From Cryomorphaceae bacterium BACL29 MAG-121220-bin8 (lineage in GTDB: Bacteria; Bacteroidota; Bacteroidia; Flavobacteriales; Flavobacteriaceae), in the NCBI GenBank assembly GCA_905181705.1, contig CAJIYP010000001.1:248001-312000 (forward strand): a DNA stretch of 64,000 bases, given 5' to 3'. Shown here piece by piece: positions 28,722 to 45,917 of the stretch. Positions within the stretch are counted from its first letter, which is position 1; each line of letters begins with the position of its first letter. The translations under genes and the position numbers were made by a program. The notes under the pieces are model-generated. The model saw nothing but the letters and a program-made list of their open reading frames with translations, ran no database searches and had not been told where the DNA came from.

Positions 28722-30273
28722 TTATTCTAAAAATAAGTTTTCGATATTTGAAAATTTATTTCCTCTTATTTTAATGAAACTTGATACCATTTCTTTTAGT
28801 TTCTCAGGCTCTTTTTCCGCAAGATTATTTTGCTGTGAGGGGTCATCTTTGATGTTGTAAAGTTGAAACTCTTTTGAGTTACCCACTTCTATATTAACAG
28901 TAACAAGTAATTCGGGACCATTGTATGGAGGAATCATTGTCCAATCTCCATTTCTGTAAGCAGTTCTAGTTGTAGCTTCCAAAATAAGGTCCTTTCTCCC
29001 ATTTCCCTCGTTATATAAAATTAAATTTGATAAATCCTTTCCGTCGGAGGATTTAATATCACTTCCCACGATAGTAGAAATAGAATTAAGTAAATCTAAT
29101 TGAGATATGACTTTTTCAGAAACATTCGGTTTTATTTTCCCTTTCCAATAAGCCATAAAAGGAACTTTTGCACCCGCTTCAAACAAGCTGTATTTACCTC
29201 CTCTCAAGTTTCCAGATGGAGTATGATCACCAATTTTTTCAACGGCATCGTCATAGTATCCATCATTTAAAACAGGACCATTGTCACTGGAGAAAATTAT
29301 CAATGTATTGTCAAGAATACCTTCGGATTCTAGAGTTTTATAGAATTCACCAACACACCAATCTGCTTCTAAAATCACATCTCCTCTTGGACCCATTCCT
29401 GATTTTCCTTCAAATCTAGGATGTGGAGTTCTTGGAACATGAGGTTGTTGAAGTGAATAGTATAAAAAGAAAGGATTTTCTTTATTTTCTTTAATATATT
29501 CTTTGGCCTTTATTAAAAAATGATCTGCCATATCAATATCACTCCATCTTGCTTTTTCTCCACCTTTCATAAAGCCTATTCTTGGCACTCCGTTTATTAT
29601 TGAACCATTGTGTCCGTGATGCCATTTCATTGTGGTTTGTTCAGGGTTCTTTAAACCAGTTGGAAGACCATAATTCTTTCTTTCTTTATTCATAGAGAAG
29701 TTAACCTCAATAGGATCGTTAGAGTCAAGATTTACAACGTCCCCATTTTCAATATAAACCGCAGGTACTCTGTCCTGAGTGTCTGCCATGATATGTGAGT
29801 AATCAAATCCAACTTGGTTGGGTCCTGGTGAAATAGTTAGTATTGTAATCAATTTTACCTGATCCTAATCCCAAATGCCATTTACCTACAATTCCAGTTT
29901 TATAACCTTTAGTTTTCAATAATTTAGGTATTGTCATTTCGGTTGTATCGATGATAAGAGATCCTCCTGTAATTATTTTTGCTCTCGAATTTCTCCAAGG
30001 ATACGTTCCAGTTAAAAGGGCATATCTGCTAGGACTACATGTTGCTGAGGATGCATATCCATTAGTGAACCTAACTCCCTCATTTGCAAGTTTATCCATA
30101 TTAGGAGTTTGTAAAATTCCTTTTTCATATGCACTGACGTCCCCATAACCAAGATCATCTAAGTATATAATTACAATATTTGGTTTTTGTTTCTTATTTT
30201 GGCTATCAGAACAACCAATGAATATAAAAGAAACTATTAAAAACGATAATTTTAAGAACAATATATTTTTCAT
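28722..30273 (-). pseudogene. Sulfatase lipoprotein, interrupted by a frameshift
   Basis: From the ATG at 30,273 an S1-family sulfatase runs through a lipobox (FIFIGC, Cys21), the metal-binding IYLDDLGYGDV, and the maturation motif CSPSR (Cys79, the future formylglycine) to GKWHLGLGSGKIDYNTN. The frame then fails. One base removed near 29,835 restores TNISPGPNQVGFDYSHI and the remaining 370 residues to 28,722, including SSDNGPV and PHVPRTPHP. The joined protein would be about 515 residues, a normal length. Either a recent inactivation or a sequencing/assembly error. The catalytic residues are all still present, so the damage looks young. It lies upstream of galE on the same strand. Confidence 0.85.
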
Positions 30274-30332
30274 ATATATAAATATATTAATTGTAAACCC
30301 CTAAAACTAGGTTTTTTTAATCATAAACTGGG

Positions 30333-30344
30333 TTATAACAACCA
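30333..30344 (+). promoter_or_regulatory. 12-base motif shared with the GH2 upstream region (copy 1)
   Basis: TTATAACAACCA lies 62 bases before the start of the sulfatase at 30,407. The same 12 bases recur at 35,286-35,297 upstream of the beta-galactosidase gene. It is a candidate binding site for the local hybrid two-component regulator; this is inference from sharing alone. Confidence 0.35.
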
Positions 30345-30358
30345 ATCTTATAAATAAA

Positions 30359-30381
30359 TACTTTTTAATTTTTAAAAAGTA
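30359..30381. repeat. Inverted repeat in the divergent sulfatase promoter region
   Basis: TACTTTTTAA and TTAAAAAGTA form perfect ten-base arms around TTT, 25 bases before the sulfatase start at 30,407 and within the divergent intergenic region 30,274-30,406. It could be an operator or a 5'-UTR hairpin. In sequence this AT-rich, chance pairing is possible. Confidence 0.3.
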
Positions 30382-30406
30382 GTATCTTAAAATAAAATCT
30401 ATATAA

Positions 30407-31828
30407 ATGTATTTAAAAATCATATTATTATTAATATCCTTCAACTTTTTAAGTTGTGATAACAATGAAATTAAAAAAAAACAAAAGCCAAATATTATTC
30501 TTGTTTTGGCAGATGATTTAGGTTATGCTGATGTTGGTTTTAATGGATCTAAAGACATTAAAACCCCTAATATTGATGGTATTGCTATAAATGGAGTTAG
30601 GTTCACTGAAGGCTACGTTTCTTATCCTGTATGCGGGCCAAGTAGAGCTGGTCTAATTACTGGTAGATACCAAGACACCTTTGGATTTGGAAAAAACCCA
30701 TTATTTGCTCCTAAAGATCCAAATATGGGACTGCCAATTTCAGAGCAAACTATTGCTGATATGTTGAAATTATCTAATTATAAAACTTTGGCTGTTGGAA
30801 AATGGCACCTTGGGGCTCACGAAACCTTAAGACCATTAAAAAGAGGATTTGATGAGTTTTTTGGATTTTTAACAGGAGGACATAGGTATTTTCCACATGA
30901 GTGGGATTTAGAAGATGAAACTAAAGTTACAAATCAGGGATCTGCTTATCGAACTAAGCTATTGAGAAATGAAAAGAGAATTGATGAAAAAGAATATTTA
31001 ACTGATGCACTTTCTAGAGAAAGTGTTGATTTTATAGATAGAAATGCAGATAATCCTTTTTTTATTTATTTAGCCTATAATGCTCCACATGGTCCACTAC
31101 AAGCAACTGAAAAATACCTAAAAAGATATAGTCACATTGAAGAGGAAAATAGAAGAACTTATGCTGCAATGGTTAGTGCGGTTGATGATGGGGTTGGTAA
31201 TATTATTTCAAAGCTAAAGGAAAAAGGAATTTATGATAATACCATTATATATTTTTTATCAGACAACGGAGGAAGATTAAAAGGAGATTCTGATAATGGG
31301 GAATTAAGAGGTAAAAAAGGAAATTTATTTGAGGGAGGGATTAGAGTTCCATTTGCAATGCAATGGCCAAAAGAAATTAAAGGAGGTCAAGTATTTGATA
31401 AACCTATAATTTCACTTGATATTTTTGCTACATCAAAAGCATTAACTTCACCAAATATTCCATCTAAAAACGAATTGCACGGAGTCAATCTAATTCCATT
31501 TTTAAAGGGTGATAATTTGGAAGCTCCCCATGAGTTTTTATTTTGGAGAAATAATTTAATGCAAAAAGAGAAAGAGAATAGGGTAGAAGCTTCTGCTGTA
31601 AGATCAGAAAAATTTAAGTTTGTAAAAAACAAACAGGTAGATGCTCTTTATAATTTAAAAAATGATATTTCTGAAAAAACCGATTTAAAAAATCTAGATA
31701 TTGATAATTACAACAAACTTGTTAATGAACATAAAAAGTGGTTAGAAACTCTAAAGGCTCCAATTTTCCTAGGTTTATTGGCTAATAAAGAATACAATAA
31801 GTTAAATCCTGATAGATTCAAAAATTAA
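30407..31828 (+). CDS. Sulfatase lipoprotein (S1 family, CGPSR motif)
   Basis: This 473-residue arylsulfatase-type enzyme hydrolyses sulfate esters from a glycan. It has a lipoprotein signal (NFLSC, Cys17), the calcium-binding [12 protein letters not shown] (Asp36, Asp37), the formylglycine motif CGPSR (Cys76), [20 protein letters not shown] and [10 protein letters not shown]. The CGPSR variant and [15 protein letters not shown] resemble N-acetylgalactosamine-6-sulfatase-like members; the exact linkage cannot be told. It is alone on the plus strand between minus-strand sulfatases, with its own upstream region containing a 12-base motif shared with the GH2 gene. It ends one base before the convergent sulfatase. 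Confidence 0.93.
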   Translation: MYLKIILLLISFNFLSCDNNEIKKKQKPNIILVLADDLGYADVGFNGSKDIKTPNIDGIAINGVRFTEGYVSYPVCGPSRAGLITGRYQDTFGFGKNPLFAPKDPNMGLPISEQTIADMLKLSNYKTLAVGKWHLGAHETLRPLKRGFDEFFGFLTGGHRYFPHEWDLEDETKVTNQGSAYRTKLLRNEKRIDEKEYLTDALSRESVDFIDRNADNPFFIYLAYNAPHGPLQATEKYLKRYSHIEEENRRTYAAMVSAVDDGVGNIISKLKEKGIYDNTIIYFLSDNGGRLKGDSDNGELRGKKGNLFEGGIRVPFAMQWPKEIKGGQVFDKPIISLDIFATSKALTSPNIPSKNELHGVNLIPFLKGDNLEAPHEFLFWRNNLMQKEKENRVEASAVRSEKFKFVKNKQVDALYNLKNDISEKTDLKNLDIDNYNKLVNEHKKWLETLKAPIFLGLLANKEYNKLNPDRFKN

Positions 31829-31829
31829 T

Positions 31830-33332
31830 TTAGAAAGGGTTTTTGTCATCCATTGTTTGATTTTTATTCACTTTACCACTAATTTTTTTGTTCTTGATCA
31901 GAAAGTTTAAACTATCCACAAATTTCTGATTGTAATTAGGATTTTTCATTGATGGAATGGGAGCATTATTTTCTTTTCTCCACTTTTCTAAATCATCAAA
32001 AAGTTCTTTTGTTTTTTCTATGTTTATTTCACTTAAATTTTTTGATTCTGACACATCCTCCTCAATATCATAAAGCTCTATTTTATTATCCTCAAAATAA
32101 TGATGAAGTTTCCAATTATTTTTTATCAATACTGATCCTGGTCTTGTTCTAAATAAAGGATCAGTACCATCATCTTTGTGAACGTTATAGGGTTCTAAAT
32201 AAATGGGGAAGTGAAAGAACAATGCTCTTTCTTCAATTTTATTTCCTTCAAAAATCGGATTTAGGTCTAGGCCATCTAGATTTAAGTTGTCATTTTCATA
32301 TCCTAAAATGTTTTTTATTGTTGGAAAAAAATCAATATTACTAACTCTTTCAAATGATTCGCTATTTTCTTTTATTTTACCTTTCCAAGAAAAAATTAAA
32401 GGTACTTTGATCCCTCCTTCATAGTAAGATCCTTTACCAGCTCTAAGAGGAAACTGATTAGAAATAGATTTAATTCCTCCGTTATCAGATGTAAAAATAA
32501 TTAAGGTCTTTTTTGATAATCCAGATTGCTCAATTTTATTTAAAATTTTTCCTATATTTTCATCAAGCGATTGAATCATTCCAGCATAATCTGCTCTGTT
32601 ATGATTTTCATCTCCAATTTTATTAGAATATTTTTCTTGAATTAATTTTTTAGATTGAATTGGGGTATGAACAGAGTAAAAAGGGACGTAAGCAAAAAAA
32701 GTTTCCTCTTTATTAAAATCTATAAACTTAACTACTTCATCTCCCATTCTATCGGTTAAATACTCTTTATCATTCTCATTTTCTATATCTACTTTCAAAT
32801 AGGGGGGAAAATAACTACCTGGTCCTCCATGATGATTTCCGCCTATATTTACATCAAACCCCATTTGCTTAGGATAATATCCTTTAGGCCCCATGTGCCA
32901 TTTTCCGAAATGTCCTGTACTATATCCCTCAGCTTTTAGCATTTCAGGAAGAATAAAATATTCTAATTCTAGTTTAGTTTTCGTTTTTATTGGAATAATT
33001 TTTCTTGTTTTTTCATTTCCTCTGTCCGAGTTTCTGACAGTATAAATTCCATGAAAGGGGTGGTACTTTCCAGTAAGCATGCTGGCTCTACTTGGAGCGC
33101 AGTTTGCTGAAGAGGCATATCCATTATAAAAAGTCATTCCGCTTTTTGAAAGCCTATCTATATTAGGGGTTTCATAATATTTTGAACCCATAAAAGATAA
33201 ATCGGACCAACCTAAATCATCAGCAACTATTAAGACTATATTAGGCTTTTCTTTATTTAAATTTTTATTTTGACATGAATAAAAACTAACTATTAAAAAC
33301 AGAGTTAATAATATTTTTATTGTTCTATTCAT
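31830..33332 (-). CDS. Sulfatase lipoprotein (S1 family, CAPSR motif)
   Basis: This 500-residue sulfatase begins with a lipoprotein signal (SFYSC, Cys20). It shows LIVADDLGWSDLSF for metal binding, the formylglycine motif CAPSR (Cys78), TGHFGKWHMG, YVPFYSVHTPIQ and FTSDNGG, all conserved active-site segments. GKGSYYEGGIKVPL is typical of arylsulfatase A-like family members. It is the second gene of a minus-strand pair: its start overlaps the end of the upstream sulfatase (33,325-35,205) by eight bases. The protein is related to the sulfatase at 49,357 (shared WSDL/WNDL, YSGS/FMGS and VHTPIQ segments), so the two may be paralogues for similar sulfate positions. Confidence 0.93.
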   Translation of the reverse strand: MNRTIKILLTLFLIVSFYSCQNKNLNKEKPNIVLIVADDLGWSDLSFMGSKYYETPNIDRLSKSGMTFYNGYASSANCAPSRASMLTGKYHPFHGIYTVRNSDRGNEKTRKIIPIKTKTKLELEYFILPEMLKAEGYSTGHFGKWHMGPKGYYPKQMGFDVNIGGNHHGGPGSYFPPYLKVDIENENDKEYLTDRMGDEVVKFIDFNKEETFFAYVPFYSVHTPIQSKKLIQEKYSNKIGDENHNRADYAGMIQSLDENIGKILNKIEQSGLSKKTLIIFTSDNGGIKSISNQFPLRAGKGSYYEGGIKVPLIFSWKGKIKENSESFERVSNIDFFPTIKNILGYENDNLNLDGLDLNPIFEGNKIEERALFFHFPIYLEPYNVHKDDGTDPLFRTRPGSVLIKNNWKLHHYFEDNKIELYDIEEDVSESKNLSEINIEKTKELFDDLEKWRKENNAPIPSMKNPNYNQKFVDSLNFLIKNKKISGKVNKNQTMDDKNPF

Positions 33333-35205
33333 TATTTGTTAAGTAATTCATTCTTCTGTTGACAAGTGCATTATCAGACCTAATTGGAGGAAGCCAATCC
33401 TTGGGGAAGACCTCTTTTTTTAAATCTAATTTATAAGTAGGTTGTTGGGTTTTTATTAGCGCTAAAGTATTAAGCATAAGATTAGCTTCAGATTCTGAAT
33501 TAGCCCCTTTTAATAAATCACTAATTTTTGAAGAATCGATTTTATAATTATTTAGTAAAAGATATTCTGCAGCTCTAATTTTAACTAAATTTTCAAAATC
33601 ATTATCAAAAATTATATTTATTTTATCGAGGTGCTCAGAAGCTTCTTTTCCAAATGATGAACATACTATTAAACCCCAATATCTTATCCAAGCGTTTTCA
33701 CTATTTAGCGCTTCTAAAATCTCGCTACGAACTTCATTGTATGGAGAAAGATTAAGGTTGGCTGTTTGTACAAGACTTTTGATTAATTCTTTATTTTTCT
33801 GACCAAAATCTACACCATTTTCCAATCCATTTTCTAAAAAATAAGGTTCTGGTAAAAAACTTAAATCGGGTTGTGAGATTACGTGGCTATTTAAAGATTC
33901 TCTTAGTTCTAATAATGTTTTTTTATGCTCATTAAGAGAAGCTAAGTTATTAGTTTCATATGGGTCTTTTTCTATATCGAAAAGTGACTCAGGAAGTCTG
34001 GGTTTAAAAAATTGACTTTGAATATCATTTAATTTCCCTTCATTAAATAGCTTGTACCATTCTTTATAGGCTAACATTTTATATCGGTAAAAATTATAAA
34101 TCCCATCTACATTAAATGGTTGGTAATTTCTTATGTATTTGTATTTCCCTTTTCTTACTGAGCGAACCAAATCGTATTTTTCATCGAACCTGTCAGCATA
34201 TCCAAAAGTAATATCTTGTTGTTCAATTTTACTTTTGTCTAAATTCTTTCCTAAAAAAGGAGTGCCATCAGCACCCTTGGGAATTTCTATTCCAGCTAAA
34301 GATAAAACAGTAGGTACTAAATCTACAAAATCAACAAATGCTGAGGTTCTTGATCCAATTTTAAATGGATTTAAATGTTTCCATTTTTCTGGGACATAGA
34401 CTACCATGGGTACGTTTAATCCAGTTTCATACAAATAACCTTTACTTCTAGGTAATACCCCACCGTGATCACCATAATAGAAAATAATAGTATTTTCCAT
34501 CAATCCTTCATTTTTTAAATCTTCAATAAATTCCCCCATTTCTTTATCTACATCCTTATGATGATTGTGATATAATGACTGCGTGTATCTAAAAGTTGGC
34601 GTGTCAGGATGATATGGAAAGGGAGAAATACTATCTAATTCATTGCTAAGTAATGCATCAGCTAATTGTTTAGAATTAAAATGAAGTTGCCCCTCGTGGG
34701 TGTTGTGAAAGTTTTGAACATGAAAAAAGGGTTGTCCTTTCATTCTGTTCTTATATGTTGCTTTTTTAGAAGATTCATCCCATACTTTGTTTTCTTTTAT
34801 AAAGTTATAATCCTCTTTGGCATTGTTGGTTGTGTAATACCCGGCTTCGTTTAAATATGTTGGCAAAGGTTTTATGTTATTAGGTAGTTTAACCATAGAC
34901 ATTTTTCTGTGGTATTGAGTTCCTATTCTTGGAGCATAGGCCCCAGTAATTATTGTACTTCTAGCAACTGAGCATACCGGAGCATTTGAAAAGGCATTAT
35001 CAAATACTACTCCTTTACTAGCTAAAGAAGATATTGCGGGCATTTCCGCACCTCCTTTTGTGTATAAGTTCATGTAATGAATGGAATTGTCTTCAGATAC
35101 TAGCCATAAAATATTGGGTTTTTCATTATTGTTTTGATTCTGAAAATCACAATTAATTAGAAAAAAAGAGAGTATTAACAGCGAAAAAAGTTTTATTGAT
35201 TTCAT
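33325..35205 (-). CDS. Sulfatase lipoprotein (sulfamidase-like, CSVAR motif, C-terminal helical region)
   Basis: This 626-residue protein is longer than its neighbours. The N-terminal part has a lipobox (FLINC, Cys19), LWLVSEDNSIHYMN in place of the usual DD metal site, and APVCSVARSTIITGAY, in which the predicted formylglycine Cys78 is followed by S-V-A-R rather than the usual x-P-x-R. FYYGDHGGVLPRSKG and YETGLNVPMVVY follow. The overall pattern resembles the heparan N-sulfatase (SGSH)-like group. The last ~130 residues look like HEAT-type helical repeats (NAWIRYWGLIVCSS, LVKIRAAEYLL). It leads a two-gene minus-strand sulfatase unit. The Val in the maturation motif is atypical, so maturation should be tested. 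Confidence 0.88.
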   Translation of the reverse strand: MKSIKLFSLLILSFFLINCDFQNQNNNEKPNILWLVSEDNSIHYMNLYTKGGAEMPAISSLASKGVVFDNAFSNAPVCSVARSTIITGAYAPRIGTQYHRKMSMVKLPNNIKPLPTYLNEAGYYTTNNAKEDYNFIKENKVWDESSKKATYKNRMKGQPFFHVQNFHNTHEGQLHFNSKQLADALLSNELDSISPFPYHPDTPTFRYTQSLYHNHHKDVDKEMGEFIEDLKNEGLMENTIIFYYGDHGGVLPRSKGYLYETGLNVPMVVYVPEKWKHLNPFKIGSRTSAFVDFVDLVPTVLSLAGIEIPKGADGTPFLGKNLDKSKIEQQDITFGYADRFDEKYDLVRSVRKGKYKYIRNYQPFNVDGIYNFYRYKMLAYKEWYKLFNEGKLNDIQSQFFKPRLPESLFDIEKDPYETNNLASLNEHKKTLLELRESLNSHVISQPDLSFLPEPYFLENGLENGVDFGQKNKELIKSLVQTANLNLSPYNEVRSEILEALNSENAWIRYWGLIVCSSFGKEASEHLDKINIIFDNDFENLVKIRAAEYLLLNNYKIDSSKISDLLKGANSESEANLMLNTLALIKTQQPTYKLDLKKEVFPKDWLPPIRSDNALVNRRMNYLTNNE

Positions 35206-35285
35206 TCTTGATTTTTAATAAAAATAGATAATTATTTAATAAAAATAATTTTCAATGAGTCAAAAGATATGGCTTAATAATTCAT

Positions 35286-35297
35286 TTATAACAACCA
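35286..35297 (+). promoter_or_regulatory. 12-base motif shared with the sulfatase upstream region (copy 2)
   Basis: TTATAACAACCA lies 50 bases before the ATG of the beta-galactosidase at 35,348, in the region that diverges from the minus-strand sulfatase at 35,205. It is identical to the copy at 30,333-30,344. A TATGTTTA box resembling a -7 element follows at 35,323-35,330. Confidence 0.35.
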
Positions 35298-35305
35298 TTC
35301 ATTAA

Positions 35306-42627
<7,322 letters not shown>

Positions 42628-42697
42628 TATTATCTCAAGATGACGTTTTAGGCACATTTCGTGACTTATTTGCATCCATTATAATATTTTTTTTTAT

Positions 42698-42705
42698 TAT
42701 GTTTG
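42698..42705 (+). promoter_or_regulatory. Candidate -7 box before susC
   Basis: TATGTTTG fits TAnnTTTG and lies 35 bases before the ATG of susC, in the 113-base gap after the regulator gene. A TTTG upstream is 25 bases away, longer than the usual 19-21, so the -33 element is not convincing. An activator such as the HTCS could compensate. Confidence 0.4.
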
Positions 42706-42740
42706 AACAAACAAACAATTAAACAAACCAAATAACAATT

Positions 42741-45700
42741 ATGAAAAAATTTAAATTTTTATCCTTTCTAGTGTCTTTTGCACTTGGATTAGGTTCTGTT
42801 TTTGCTCAGCAAACTGTTTCAGGTACTGTAACAGCAAACGGAATGCCTATTCCCGGGGTTTCAGTGATTGAGCAAGGAACTGCTAATGGAGTAACCTCTG
42901 ATTTTGACGGTAATTTCTCAATTAACCTTAAAAACGAGAACTCTCAATTGGTTTTTAGTTACTTAGGTTACTTAACTCAAACACTTGCTGCTTCTGCAAC
43001 TATGAACGTTGTTATGAACGAAGATGTCGCTCAATTAGAGGAAGTAGTTGTAACTGGATATGGGTCACAATCTAAAAAATCTTTAACAGGTTCTATTGGA
43101 ACTATTTCTTCAGAAAGTTTAACTCTAAAACCTGCGGCAAACACTACGCAACTTTTAGTAGGACAAGTAGCTGGTTTGTCATCAAGAAGTATTGGGGGAT
43201 TACCTGGAGCTAACCAAGCAAATTTAAGTATCAGAAATTTTGGTTCTGCTCTTGTTTTGGTAGATGGTGTGGAGTCTTTTATCGGACAAATTGATCCCAA
43301 CGACATTCAATCTATTTCCATTCTTAAAGATGCTTCTGCTTCAGTATATGGGGCAAGAGCTGGTAATGGGGTTATTCTTATTACTACTAAAAGAGGATCT
43401 GATGCTGCTGAAGGTGCCAAATTTACCTATCACGGTACAACTAGTTATGAATCTTTAATCACAATGCCAAAGACTGTTAATGCTCATCAGTTTGCAGAAT
43501 TAATGGAGGAAAATGGTCTTGGAGCTGAAAATGAGATGCCAGAATATTTAGATTATGATACAACTAGAAAAAGAGTATTTAACAGAATTACAGGTGAAGA
43601 TTTTGATGGTGTGGATTGGTATAGAGCTATTTATAAAGATAATAATGCTCAAAAACAACATAATTTAAGTGCTAGAGGAAGAAGTGAGAAAATGGGTTAT
43701 TTTGTTTCACTAGGTTTTACTGATACCGAAAGTGCATTTAGAGATGCTGATTTCACTCAACAGAGGTATAACATTAGATCTAATTTAGATGCAAAATTTA
43801 ATGATAATTTGAGTGCTCAATTTGACTTTAGTTACCGTCAAACTACCTTAGATAGAGCGAATTTTGGTATTTCAGAGATGTATAATAGACTTGGGACAGG
43901 TAAACCAACAAACTTACCTCTTTTTCCTGATGAGTCATATGCCTCTCATACTGGAGCTGCTACCCCGTATTCTCCAATTTACATGACAAGAAAAGCGTCC
44001 TCAGGAACAAGAGTAGATCGTGATAATACCTTAGCGGCTAGAATTAGTTTAACTTATGACGTTCCCTTTATAAATGGATTGACAGCTACTGCAAGTTTAA
44101 ATATGGAAACTCAAACTGAGTGGAATAAACAAGTAAGTAAAAAATACAATCTTTATAGTTATGATCCATTGCAGGAAGACCCATATGTCTTTTTTGGAAC
44201 TCATTTAAGAGATTTTATACTTGTTAATTCTGATCGTGACATGGAGTTACTTCCAAAACTTACTTTAAATTATGAAACTCAATTTGATAACAGTGAATTA
44301 AAAGCAACTTTTGTAGCTGAGTCTACAACATTTGAAAGAGACTATTTAATGGGTTCTAGAACAGATCCATTATCTTTTGAGGCACCCTATTTAAATTATT
44401 CATCTAGAGCTGAGTTAAATAATGCTGAAATCTTTTCTCAATCTGCCAGACAAAGTTATGTTGGTAGGGTTAATTATAGTGTAGCTCAAACCTATTTCAT
44501 TGAAGCTACCATGAGAGCAGATGCTACTGCAAGATACTCTGTAGACGGTAGATGGGGTTATTTTCCAAGTCTTAGTTTTGGATGGAGAATTTCTGAAGAA
44601 GATTTCATGAAAGACAATTCTGCTTGGAATAACTTAAAGCTTAGAATGTCCTATGGTACAATGGGTAATGACGGAGTTTCTAATTATGATTTTTTAACTG
44701 GATATAATATTTCTGGAGGTTTTTACATGTTTGGTGGAAATCCTTATCCAATTATTTCCTCAGCCGGTCTAGCTAATGCGCTAATTACATGGGAAACCAT
44801 GAAAATAGCCAACGTTGGAATTGAAGGAACTTTATGGGATGGAGGTTTAGGATTTGAACTAGATGTTTTCTATAGATTAAGAGAAGATATTTTAGCTCTT
44901 CCAGATTCAGAAATTCCTTTTCATTTTGGAGCAGCTCTTCCTAGAACTAACTTAAATTCTAGAGACAATAGAGGATTTGATTTAATGTTGAAACACAAAG
45001 GGAAAATTGGAAATGTTTCCTACAGCATTTCTCCTATGGTTTCTTATTCTAGAGGAAAGTATGTTAGTTGGGAAGAAAACATTCTTCCAGAAACTGGCGA
45101 TGATGCTGCTGCAAATGCAGAGTACAACAGAAGATACGTGCTGACTGGAAATTGGGATGATCGTCAATGGGGATACCAAACAAATGGATTCTTTACCTCA
45201 CAAAGCCAGATTGATAACCATCCAGTTGATATTGACGGAGCTGGTAATCAAACAATGATTGTTGGAAATTTAATCAAAATTGATCAGAATGGAGATGGAT
45301 TGATAGATTGGAAAGATCAAATAGTAATTGGTCAAGGTGGATTACCTAAGTGGAACTACAGTACAAATATGAGCTTCAAACATAAAAATTGGAACCTTGA
45401 TATGTTATGGCAAGGGGCTGAAGGTTATACTATTACTTTTGGTGGTAGTGCAGGTCCATGGTCTCATTCAGGTCACCAAACCGTTGCTAAGAGTTTTGCT
45501 TATGAGAACAGATCTACTTTGGATGCTAATGGAGATGTTGATATTTTAAGAAAGTTTCCACCTGTATTTACAACTGGAGGAAGACCTGAAATTGATAACC
45601 CTGCCAATGATTTTGATAGATTGGATGCTATGTATCTAAGACTTAAAACTATAAGCCTAAGCTATGATGTTGGTAAAGACCTTGTTGATAAATTAGGATT

Positions 45701-45872
45701 GTCAAGTGTTCAGCTTTATTTAGCTGGATCTAATCTGTTAACAATTGATAATCTAGGTGTTTATTCTGGAAGTTATGATCCTGAAATAGTTTCAGGAACT
45801 GCTGGAGGAAATGTCGATAGGGCTTATCCAAATGTAAAATCAGTTACTACTGGACTTAAAATCGGATTTTAA
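42741..45872 (+). CDS. SusC-like TonB-dependent outer-membrane transporter
   Basis: This 1,043-residue beta-barrel imports oligosaccharides across the outer membrane with SusD. After a signal peptide ending near SVFAQ comes a carboxypeptidase-regulatory-like domain (VSGTVTANGMPIPGVSVIEQ, FSYLGYLTQ), the TonB-interacting segment (LEEVVVTGYGSQSKKSLTGS, TonB box region), the plug (LRIRNFGSALVLVDGVES-like, SISILKDASASVYGARAGNGVILITTKRG) and the 22-strand barrel. The SusC-specific C-terminus (YLRLKTISLSYDVGK, ending YPNVKSVTTGLKIGF) is present. It is 15 bases from the next gene's earliest start, the usual SusCD arrangement. Confidence 0.96.
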   Translation: MKKFKFLSFLVSFALGLGSVFAQQTVSGTVTANGMPIPGVSVIEQGTANGVTSDFDGNFSINLKNENSQLVFSYLGYLTQTLAASATMNVVMNEDVAQLEEVVVTGYGSQSKKSLTGSIGTISSESLTLKPAANTTQLLVGQVAGLSSRSIGGLPGANQANLSIRNFGSALVLVDGVESFIGQIDPNDIQSISILKDASASVYGARAGNGVILITTKRGSDAAEGAKFTYHGTTSYESLITMPKTVNAHQFAELMEENGLGAENEMPEYLDYDTTRKRVFNRITGEDFDGVDWYRAIYKDNNAQKQHNLSARGRSEKMGYFVSLGFTDTESAFRDADFTQQRYNIRSNLDAKFNDNLSAQFDFSYRQTTLDRANFGISEMYNRLGTGKPTNLPLFPDESYASHTGAATPYSPIYMTRKASSGTRVDRDNTLAARISLTYDVPFINGLTATASLNMETQTEWNKQVSKKYNLYSYDPLQEDPYVFFGTHLRDFILVNSDRDMELLPKLTLNYETQFDNSELKATFVAESTTFERDYLMGSRTDPLSFEAPYLNYSSRAELNNAEIFSQSARQSYVGRVNYSVAQTYFIEATMRADATARYSVDGRWGYFPSLSFGWRISEEDFMKDNSAWNNLKLRMSYGTMGNDGVSNYDFLTGYNISGGFYMFGGNPYPIISSAGLANALITWETMKIANVGIEGTLWDGGLGFELDVFYRLREDILALPDSEIPFHFGAALPRTNLNSRDNRGFDLMLKHKGKIGNVSYSISPMVSYSRGKYVSWEENILPETGDDAAANAEYNRRYVLTGNWDDRQWGYQTNGFFTSQSQIDNHPVDIDGAGNQTMIVGNLIKIDQNGDGLIDWKDQIVIGQGGLPKWNYSTNMSFKHKNWNLDMLWQGAEGYTITFGGSAGPWSHSGHQTVAKSFAYENRSTLDANGDVDILRKFPPVFTTGGRPEIDNPANDFDRLDAMYLRLKTISLSYDVGKDLVDKLGLSSVQLYLAGSNLLTIDNLGVYSGSYDPEIVSGTAGGNVDRAYPNVKSVTTGLKIGF

Positions 45873-45917
45873 ACCTTTTAATATAAAATGAATCAAATAA
45901 CAAATAAACTTAAACAA

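Noticed and set aside
30295-30318. Weak hairpin AACCCCTA/TAGGTT followed by T run in the divergent sulfatase region
   Set aside because: The stem is bulged and short, and its position between divergent genes gives it no transcript to terminate.
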